A stretch of 6,178 nt of DNA, taken from contig JBCCLI010000392.1 of NCBI GenBank assembly GCA_039026975.1, positions 1 to 6,178 of the forward strand, in the 5' to 3' direction. This document shows, piece after piece, positions 1-6,178 of the stretch. The stretch comes from JBCBKZ01 sp039026975 (GTDB taxonomy: Bacteria > Bacteroidota > Bacteroidia > J057). The stretch's first letter is position 1; the number at the start of each line of letters is the position of its first letter. The position numbers and the translations under genes were made by a program. The notes under the pieces are model-generated. The model was not told the DNA's origin, did no database searches, and was given only the letters and a program-made list of their open reading frames with translations.

Positions 1-1374
1 GTAATTCTCTTTGTGTTAGGCCTCAGAAGACTGAGTAGCCCTAGCACTGCCAGGAGCGGGAATCTACAAGCTGCAGCGGGTATGGGTATTGCTATTTTAG
101 TCACCTTACTGCTACCCATTGAAAACCCTGAAGGAAACTCAGGACTTGGCTATGCCCTCATTATCGTGGCGCTGGGCATAGGGACGGGTATAGGAGTAAT
201 GGCAGCTAAGCGGGTAGCCATGACGGATATGCCTCAAATGGTCTCTGTCTTTAATGGCTTAGGTGGCGCTTGTGCAGTAGCTATTTCTTTAGTAGAGCTT
301 CTTAGGTACCAGACTGTGCCTGCAGCCGACATCAACCAAGGAGTGTTTTTTACTACCCTTTTAGCCATGTTTGTAGGAGGAGTCGCGTTTACGGGCAGTT
401 TAATTGCCTATGGAAAGCTGCAAGGGCTCATCAATGATAGAAAGGTTCGAATTCCTCAGCCTACGCTGATTAACCTTACCTTACTGGCGGCTCTGATAGG
501 GGGTATTATCTACATGACTATTTTTCCGAAAGCTTCTTTTGCTATCGTCAGTGCTATCTTAACCGTGTCCCTGATTTATGGAATCACCTTTGTGATTCCT
601 ATTGGGGGAGCAGATATGCCGGTAGTGATTTCTTTATTAAATGCCTTTACTGGGGTAGCAGCTGCCTTAGCTGGGCTGGTATATGATAATCAGGTTATGC
701 TGGTAGGGGGGATATTGGTAGGGTCATCTGGAACCATTCTGACCATCCTTATGTGTGAGGCTATGAATCGTTCCCTGATCAATGTGATAGTGGGAGGCTT
801 TGGAAGTACAGGGGGAGCCGCCGCCCAGACTGGGGATCAGGTAGCTAAAACCATCAACCTGACGGATGCGGCTATCCTCTTAAGATATTCCAGCAATGTG
901 ATCGTAGTACCTGGATATGGGATGGCCGTGGCTCAGGCGCAGAAAATCATTCACGAACTGGAAACGCTGCTGGAAGATCAGGGGGTAAATGTTTCATATG
1001 CTATCCACCCTGTGGCAGGGAGAATGCCAGGACATATGAATGTACTCTTGGCTGAGGCTGACGTACCTTACCCGAAACTGCTGGACCTGGATGATGCCAA
1101 TAACCAGTTATCTAATACAGATGTGGTGATTGTAGTGGGTGCAAATGATGTAGTGAATCCTTCTGCGAAGGATGATCCAGGAAGCCCCATTTATGGTATG
1201 CCTATTCTGGATGTTCTCCAGGCTAAGAATACCATTGTGCTAAAAAGGAGTATGAGTCCTGGATATGCGGGAATACAGAACCCTCTCTTTTTCCATGAGA
1301 AAAACCGGATGCTGTTCGGAGATGCAAAAGATAGCCTGCAAAAACTGGTAAGTGAAGTGAAGGAAATTGCTTAA
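1..1374 (+). CDS. pntB: NAD(P) transhydrogenase (Re/Si-specific) subunit beta, 5'-truncated by window edge
   Basis: This is the beta subunit of the inner-membrane proton-pumping transhydrogenase, which couples proton entry to hydride transfer from NADH to NADP+ and so supplies NADPH. The frame is open from base 1 (V-I-L-F...) to the TAA at 1372-1374. The GTG at 13 is in frame but is not the start: residues before it match the first membrane helix of E. coli PntB, and about 13 residues lie upstream of the window. Nine hydrophobic segments (the first partial) form domain II up to about base 790. The GGADMPVV motif carries the Asp equivalent to E. coli Asp213 (613-615), and the Asn equivalent to Asn222 is at 640-642. 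Domain III follows with all its NADP(H)-binding motifs: GYGMAVAQAQ (913-942), HPVAGRMPGHMNV (1006-1044), GAND..NP..KDDP (1138-1179) and KRSM..GYAG.QNPLFF (from 1243). The estimated full length of about 470 residues is close to the 462 of E. coli PntB. The residue equivalent to E. coli His91 is Asn (253-255). The frame is intact and looks functional. The alpha gene(s) should lie upstream. Confidence 0.97.
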   Translation, partial: VILFVLGLRRLSSPSTARSGNLQAAAGMGIAILVTLLLPIENPEGNSGLGYALIIVALGIGTGIGVMAAKRVAMTDMPQMVSVFNGLGGACAVAISLVELLRYQTVPAADINQGVFFTTLLAMFVGGVAFTGSLIAYGKLQGLINDRKVRIPQPTLINLTLLAALIGGIIYMTIFPKASFAIVSAILTVSLIYGITFVIPIGGADMPVVISLLNAFTGVAAALAGLVYDNQVMLVGGILVGSSGTILTILMCEAMNRSLINVIVGGFGSTGGAAAQTGDQVAKTINLTDAAILLRYSSNVIVVPGYGMAVAQAQKIIHELETLLEDQGVNVSYAIHPVAGRMPGHMNVLLAEADVPYPKLLDLDDANNQLSNTDVVIVVGANDVVNPSAKDDPGSPIYGMPILDVLQAKNTIVLKRSMSPGYAGIQNPLFFHEKNRMLFGDAKDSLQKLVSEVKEIA

Positions 1375-1411
1375 CAGCTTAGTCAGGAAAGTGCTGGCTA
1401 AAAAGAGCTAA

Positions 1412-1447
1412 GGAAGGAGCTGCCTCAATGTTGTGGCAGCTCCTTTC
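1412..1447. terminator. Inverted repeat between convergent genes, probable bidirectional terminator
   Basis: Arms 1414-1424 (AAGGAGCTGCC) and 1435-1445 (GGCAGCTCCTT) pair perfectly over 11 bp. A G-U wobble (1413/1446) and a G-C pair (1412/1447) extend the stem to 13 bp; the loop is 10 bases. The repeat begins 38 bases after the pntB stop and ends 9 bases before the stop of the minus-strand gene, where a shared terminator would be expected. The T-rich tails are weak: on the minus strand a run of five T (complement of 1400-1404) comes only after 7 other bases, and on the plus strand the tail is broken (AGCATGTTTCTATTG). The stem is seen directly; termination in both directions is inferred. Confidence 0.75.
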
Positions 1448-1456
1448 AGCATGTTT

Positions 1457-4400
1457 CTATTGTACTTTTGTCACTTGTAACTTCTTGACTTCCCTATACC
1501 CGCTGGTAGTTATGTCTAGTAAGTAAATTCCTGTAGGCCAGTTCTGAACGTCAAGTTCAAAACTCCCTGATAGATCATCATTTGATCTGCTTAGGAGAGG
1601 CTTCCCACTTAAATCAAACACCTGAAGAGATACAGCAGAAGGCGCAGCTTGGTATGAAATAGTCGCATAGGAGGTAGCTGGGTTAGGGCTTACAGTTAGC
1701 TGGAACTGCTGCTCAGTATCAGGAATTTCTACCTTTCTGATTTGAGAAAGAGAAGTGCCACCGTTCATGTCAAACTCCTTAATTCTGTAGTAGACGGTTC
1801 TGCCGCCAAGGGAAGCTGCGGAAGCATCCTGGAAGGCATAGCTAGCCCCTTGTTCATCAGATCCTTTGGGGTCAACTTGGGTAATGCTCTCATAGTTTCT
1901 GCCGTCCAGAGATCTTTCTACCTGGAAGAAATTTACTTGTAATTCTCTTTCTGTTTCCCATATCAGTTCGGCGGTATTCCTTTTCCAGCTAGCTTGAAAG
2001 GACTTCCATTCTACTTCTAAGACAGATACTTGGGATTCCCAGAAGTCAAATGGACTAGGCCCCGCTTGTGTACCCATGGAAGAAATTCCAAGGGGCTCTT
2101 CACAGAAGCACTGGTAAGCAGACTGATCAAAGGAGGTATCAGGGATCATCCCTATTAGGTCATAGTACCTCGGATCACAATAGTCAGAGGAGAAAGAGAT
2201 GAGGGTATCCCTGGTTTCATTAGCTGTGAGACTGCTAAGGGGGAAAGCCGCTACTGGAGGGCTTCCATCACTGTAACTTTGACCTTTTTCTACACAGTAA
2301 AACTCCATCTGTATGGGTTCTATGGAGGGCCCTCCCTGGTTAGTGATTCTTGTATTCATCTCAAATCGGTAGCGCTCATTGACAGGAACACCTTCATCCA
2401 GGTAGGTTTGGCCGGAGTTGAAGCTAATAGCCAGTTTAGGGAGATTAGCTACTACTGGAGCCGTAGTAGAGCCCAGCACCAGGGAGGCGCCAGAAGGACA
2501 AGCTCCTGAAGGTTCATCTGCACAGGTCAAGGCAGTAGAAGAAAGGGCAGACATGCTTATTTGTCCCAAGGTTCCACACTGTCTCTGCTGGTAGGCTAGC
2601 CTGACCCTAAAGGTGGAAGTTTCCCCATCAGCCAGGGTAGGCGTTTCCCAAGTGTATACCATTTGGTTTCCTACTTGTTGGGAATTCATTCTGCCATTAT
2701 CAGGGCAGGGCCCCGTTAGACATCCCTCCCAGGAAGCAATAACCACATCAGGCGGGAGAGACATAGAGAAGACATCAAGTGGTCCTACAGGGTTAGCTCC
2801 ATACTTAGTCATGCTAATCTCAGTAAGCTGGGTATTTTGGAAATGGAGGATTTCTACAGGATCAGGGAGGGTAAATCCTACTGCATAATCCCCACTTACG
2901 TTGCGTACTTCAATATTTTGAGAAGGGACTATCTCACTACTTCCGGTCGCTAGTTCACCACAGCCAGATTCTGCAAAACCCCGAACAGAGAAGGCATCCC
3001 CTGAGGCAAAATCACAATTGGCTTTAAGAAGTATCCTAATGGTAACTATCCTCTTTTCAGCGGTGCTATCCGTTCCGGGTAATTCAGCACTGCCACTAAA
3101 TGCAGTGGGATCTATTTGAGAGAGATCAAATTGAAAGAGGGGCCCTCCATTATTTCCCTGTAGGCTGGCCTCAGCTGCTGCATCAAAGGCCCTGGGGGTA
3201 GTGCCTTGTGGATACTCAAGTGTAGCTGAGTTAGCTATGTATTCTAGTCCTGGACTCCCTCCTGCCAGGGCATTATTCAGGAAGATTTCTACATCAGATA
3301 AGCCTCCTTCCTGGGCAGACACCAGGGTGAGCTCCACTGGGAATGCTTCACACATATCTATTACGTTATCTCCAAACGTACCGGCAGAAGGATTGGCAGG
3401 ATCAGCTGGGGTACTTGCTAAGGGAGTAATAGAGGTAGACAGCCTACCTTGAACAGGTTTAATTCTTAACGAGAGCTCTTCAGGCGTACAGGGGTAGTCC
3501 GCTAAGGAGGTAGGATATCCCGTACAGTTCCATCCTGTATAGACCACCATACTATCTAGGTCACAGCTAGTATAATCAGCTGTAAGCGAAAAATTCTCAC
3601 TGGCGGAGGTAGCTAATTCTCCGAGTTGGAAGAATCCATTAGCATCAGGGGTGAGTAGGGTACCACTTCCATCACGCAGTTCCAGCGTATTTCCGCCCAT
3701 GCTACCCTGCGGACTGCTAAGATAAACCCAGGTATTAGTAGCTTTAGAGGTAGGAGATCTATTAGCTGTCTGAAAATCCCAGCTCACAAGATTGGAACTC
3801 TTCACTATTTGGGTTTGACTGGAAGAGGTGATCACTATATCTGGCGCGTCATAGGTGACATGTGTATTACCGATATCAATGAACGCTGATCCATCTGGAA
3901 GTTTATAGTGGAATTCTAGTCCTCCATTATTAGACCAACTGCTAGGCGCTTGACAGGTAGGAGAAATAAAAATTCTTGATTCTGGGGTGAAGGTATCGTC
4001 GGAATAGTAAATGGTTCCACCATTTTCTACCCACATGCCGCTATTCGCAGGGTCTGTCAGGTCAAAAGTGAGGATAGTAGAACCATCCCCATTAAGGCTG
4101 GTGCTGGTAGGTACGATGGGGTAATAACTAGAGGAACTGGAGACACCATTCCCAGCGGTCCTACGCATTCTAAAGTTTGCATGGTCAAACTTAAAACCAG
4201 GGGGAACAGTAAACACTTTTTTAATTGGCCTGGCTAGCTGCCGGTATTCGTAAGGGAAAAAATTATTGCCAGTACCATCATTATTGAGTCTCATGTTATG
4301 GTTATCATTATTATTATTGATCTGGCAATCTTTGAATTTTTTCCAATTACAACAGAAATAACCATTAAGCTGGGTAGCATTTACAGCTCCTCCCAGATGG

Positions 4401-6178
4401 ATACACTCGAATTTTTCTGACAGGAGCGTGGGGGAAGGAGTAGCTGCTGTGTAGAACAGGTTATCAGTAGCTAAGCTGGTTATTCCGTCGCTTCCAAGGT
4501 TATCAGCTATCCTATACACTACGTCAAAGTAGATAGAATCCCCTTCTTCTAATACAAAAGAGGGAGGGGTACCCAAGCAAGTGCTTAAGCTTCCTGGACT
4601 TAAGTCAAAGGTATATGTATTATCTGTTAGGACATTTGGGATGGACGTGCAGCTATAAGAGGTATTTCCAGTGGAGATATCTACTATTTTCAAAAAGGAT
4701 TCAGTAGGTGTTATTAGGGTTGCATTATCCCACACATTCTCCATGTAAAGATAAGGCCAGTCAGGGTTGGTAGGACTCGTTCTGACGGTAGCTACTGCAG
4801 AAGAAAGTAAGGTATCTCTGGCGATGGCTTTATCAGTTCTCATTAGGGAATAGTCCACGGGGATACCTGCACTAACTCCAGTTCCATCACAGAGGTTGTC
4901 ATTATCAGGGCATCCGTTATTATCCATATCAGGATCGCCCAGATTAGCTCTTTCCAGCGAATAGCTTACATACTCTGTTCCGCCCTCATGACAGGCTCCT
5001 GGACATACTACCTGGATGGAATCTGTGCGGCAAGTTAAATTTAGTCCATTAAAATCAGTACATGCAGAGGCTGAGGAGGGGAAGAAAGTGAAAGAATAGG
5101 AAATGTCTTTATCTGTCCCTATTTCAGAGCAGTCCGTAGTTATAGGAAAGGTGATTTGAGTAGCCCTAAAGTTATTTGAGCCATTATTACTTGAGTATAA
5201 CCACTTAGCTGTGAAGCCGCTGTCAGTAACGGCTGCTTCAGTCATCGGAAAACTCGTTATTCTATCCGTTTTTAGCCAATTAATAACAGAGGAATCCCCA
5301 TCTAAATCTATTTTATCAGGGAAGTTCACTGTTAACTCAAAATAAGCAGTGGCTTCATCCAGGATAATATTACCGAAACTTAAGTAACTCCAATCAATAT
5401 ATATTCTTTCGCTGCTGCCGTTGAGTACGGTGGGGGGAGTGGCATATATGGGTTTGAAGGTAAGTTTTCTGTTAATTATGCCTCTTGAGCTTCTTTTGGG
5501 GTTTTCCCCACAAATATTGGTGTAGTCTACCCAAGATGTTACCAAATGTCCCGGGCGAATATTCCCCCTTGGTATTGCTGAGAAGCAGATATCTGGCGCA
5601 CACTTATAATAGGCCATCTTAATCATAACTTTAGACCCCCCGGGCAAGATTTCCGGCAAAGTTAGATATCCACTATTAAAGAGGGGGGTTCCTGTGCTTA
5701 GTTCATGGCAGCCATAGATATCATTTTCCTTGGCGGCGCTTGTAAAGGAGAGTTTTTGATAGGCCTCACCATCTATGGAGTAGGAGATTTGAGCACTATC
5801 AAATCCTCCGTAGGAGTGAGTAGAGGTAGTTATGCGTATATATAGGTTATCAGCAGCTCCAGGGCCATTATTTTCAATCTCCATAAACAGGGTGTCAGGT
5901 TCATTTCCATACCCATAACAAGCTGTAGTAACAGCCGTATTTCTCACTATCAGGTTAGCTTCATCTGGGGTAAGGCTGATACCGGCGGGAATACTGGCGG
6001 CCTGACAGACTTCCTCTCCACAGCCCCAGAAGGCAGTAGGGAAACTACTGACTATGTTTCCTGCCCCACATCCGAATATGACAGCCTTGTACTGTAGGGT
6101 GAAACTTTCTCCATTTTCGAAGAGGGAGTTGCCATCTCCTATTTGTGTAATGGCAGTCTCGTTTATAAGGACTTTCAC
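1457..6178 (-). CDS. Large cysteine-rich multi-domain exported protein with T9SS type A sorting domain, 5'-truncated
   Basis: The frame is open from the window edge (6178) to a TAG at 1457-1459, giving at least 1573 residues. The first codon in the window is GTG, but no ribosome site or signal peptide can be seen, so the true start is beyond the edge. Numbering residues from 6178: residues 1-1365 are rich in Ser, Thr, Gly, Asn and Pro, have no long hydrophobic segment, and read as successive beta-sandwich modules. DUF11-like phrases include 'IENNGPGAADNLYIRI' (101-116), 'GLEYIANSATLEYP' (977-990) and 'RITNQGGPSIEPIQMEFYC' (1277-1295). A WGCGEEVCQ segment lies at 51-59, an Asp-rich loop at 415-427 and an Asn-rich patch at 619-639. 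Residues about 1387-1486 form an FN3-like domain (LIWETE, NFFQVERSLDGRNYE, VYYRIKEFDMNG) of a type common before T9SS tails, and 1491-1573 are the sorting domain. There are 37 cysteines, all at or before residue 1359. It is probably translocated by T9SS and anchored or released at the cell surface, perhaps as an adhesin or matrix protein. No catalytic motif was recognised and the exact function is unknown. It is convergent with pntB, with no sign of a functional link. Confidence 0.93.
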   Translation of the reverse strand: MKVLINETAITQIGDGNSLFENGESFTLQYKAVIFGCGAGNIVSSFPTAFWGCGEEVCQAASIPAGISLTPDEANLIVRNTAVTTACYGYGNEPDTLFMEIENNGPGAADNLYIRITTSTHSYGGFDSAQISYSIDGEAYQKLSFTSAAKENDIYGCHELSTGTPLFNSGYLTLPEILPGGSKVMIKMAYYKCAPDICFSAIPRGNIRPGHLVTSWVDYTNICGENPKRSSRGIINRKLTFKPIYATPPTVLNGSSERIYIDWSYLSFGNIILDEATAYFELTVNFPDKIDLDGDSSVINWLKTDRITSFPMTEAAVTDSGFTAKWLYSSNNGSNNFRATQITFPITTDCSEIGTDKDISYSFTFFPSSASACTDFNGLNLTCRTDSIQVVCPGACHEGGTEYVSYSLERANLGDPDMDNNGCPDNDNLCDGTGVSAGIPVDYSLMRTDKAIARDTLLSSAVATVRTSPTNPDWPYLYMENVWDNATLITPTESFLKIVDISTGNTSYSCTSIPNVLTDNTYTFDLSPGSLSTCLGTPPSFVLEEGDSIYFDVVYRIADNLGSDGITSLATDNLFYTAATPSPTLLSEKFECIHLGGAVNATQLNGYFCCNWKKFKDCQINNNNDNHNMRLNNDGTGNNFFPYEYRQLARPIKKVFTVPPGFKFDHANFRMRRTAGNGVSSSSSYYPIVPTSTSLNGDGSTILTFDLTDPANSGMWVENGGTIYYSDDTFTPESRIFISPTCQAPSSWSNNGGLEFHYKLPDGSAFIDIGNTHVTYDAPDIVITSSSQTQIVKSSNLVSWDFQTANRSPTSKATNTWVYLSSPQGSMGGNTLELRDGSGTLLTPDANGFFQLGELATSASENFSLTADYTSCDLDSMVVYTGWNCTGYPTSLADYPCTPEELSLRIKPVQGRLSTSITPLASTPADPANPSAGTFGDNVIDMCEAFPVELTLVSAQEGGLSDVEIFLNNALAGGSPGLEYIANSATLEYPQGTTPRAFDAAAEASLQGNNGGPLFQFDLSQIDPTAFSGSAELPGTDSTAEKRIVTIRILLKANCDFASGDAFSVRGFAESGCGELATGSSEIVPSQNIEVRNVSGDYAVGFTLPDPVEILHFQNTQLTEISMTKYGANPVGPLDVFSMSLPPDVVIASWEGCLTGPCPDNGRMNSQQVGNQMVYTWETPTLADGETSTFRVRLAYQQRQCGTLGQISMSALSSTALTCADEPSGACPSGASLVLGSTTAPVVANLPKLAISFNSGQTYLDEGVPVNERYRFEMNTRITNQGGPSIEPIQMEFYCVEKGQSYSDGSPPVAAFPLSSLTANETRDTLISFSSDYCDPRYYDLIGMIPDTSFDQSAYQCFCEEPLGISSMGTQAGPSPFDFWESQVSVLEVEWKSFQASWKRNTAELIWETERELQVNFFQVERSLDGRNYESITQVDPKGSDEQGASYAFQDASAASLGGRTVYYRIKEFDMNGGTSLSQIRKVEIPDTEQQFQLTVSPNPATSYATISYQAAPSAVSLQVFDLSGKPLLSRSNDDLSGSFELDVQNWPTGIYLLDITTSGYREVKKLQVTKVQ
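1460..1708 (-). other. C-terminal type IX secretion (Por) sorting domain, type A, within the large exported protein
   Basis: Residues 1491-1573 of the minus-strand protein match the type A T9SS C-terminal domain pattern (TIGR04183-like, from memory): SPNPATS at 1497-1503, followed by a beta strand ending ISY, VFDLSGK at 1520-1526, PTGIYLLDI at 1548-1556, and a final basic strand YREVKKLQVTK ending two residues before the stop. In this family the tail directs a protein that has reached the periplasm through Sec across the outer membrane, and is normally removed by the PorU sortase with attachment to a surface glycolipid. The domain is complete, so the 3' end of the gene is intact. It implies that the rest of the T9SS machinery is encoded elsewhere in this genome. 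Confidence 0.93.

Noticed and set aside
13..15. GTG as the start codon of pntB
   Set aside because: The frame is open upstream to base 1, and the residues encoded there align with the first transmembrane helix of known PntB. No ribosome-binding site precedes it. The true start is outside the window.
1375..1456. A small gene or promoter in the intergenic gap
   Set aside because: The gap is only 82 bases, lies between two gene 3' ends, and is largely occupied by the hairpin. No open frame with a ribosome site or promoter-like boxes could be supported.
2324..2335. Perfect 12-bp palindrome GGAGGGCCCTCC, with a similar sequence (GAGGGGCCCTCC) at 3137-3148
   Set aside because: Both encode Gly-Gly-Pro turns (NQGGPS and NNGGPL) in the large protein. 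The match follows from the shared peptide motif and codon choice, so a regulatory site is not supported.
1742..3452. Four plus-strand open frames of 66-91 codons (1742-1942, 2279-2509, 2613-2888, 3201-3452)
   Set aside because: All lie antisense inside the well-supported minus-strand coding region, encode no recognisable domain, and are best explained as chance shadows.
6176..6178. GTG at the window edge as the start of the large minus-strand gene
   Set aside because: It is simply the last full codon in the window. The encoded N-terminus has no signal peptide, which a T9SS cargo must have, so the gene continues beyond the edge.

Overview
The window holds the facing 3' parts of two convergent genes separated by an 82-base gap. 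Both genes run off a window edge, so neither true start codon is visible. The organism is most likely a member of the Bacteroidota. The main reason is that the long minus-strand protein ends in a textbook type IX secretion (Por/T9SS) type A sorting domain, preceded by the beta-sandwich domain that often sits before such tails in Cytophagia/Saprospiria-type bacteria. Base composition looks moderate (GC roughly mid-40s by eye), which fits but does not prove this.

Positions 1-1374 (+) encode almost all of PntB, the beta subunit of the proton-translocating NAD(P) transhydrogenase. Only about 13 N-terminal residues are missing, judged by comparison with my memory of E. coli PntB. Nine membrane segments (the first partial) and the complete NADP(H)-binding domain III are present, with the hallmark motifs intact. 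The pntA-type alpha gene(s) are expected upstream, outside the window.

Positions 1375-1456 are intergenic and contain one strong GC-rich inverted repeat (1412-1447), placed so that it could terminate transcription from both sides.

Positions 1457-6178 (-) encode at least 1573 residues of a large, cysteine-rich, probably secreted or surface-anchored protein of unknown specific function. It appears to be a string of beta-sandwich (DUF11-like) modules with one Asp-rich, probably calcium-binding loop, then a cysteine-free C-terminal part made of an FN3-like domain and the T9SS sorting tail. The signal peptide and N-terminus lie beyond position 6178.

Nothing suggests that the two genes work together: one is core redox/energy metabolism in the inner membrane, the other an exported surface protein, and they are transcribed toward each other. 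I see no RNA genes, CRISPR arrays, insertion sequences, phage genes or obvious promoters. The least described item is the large modular exported protein. I see no evidence for a novel multi-gene system here.
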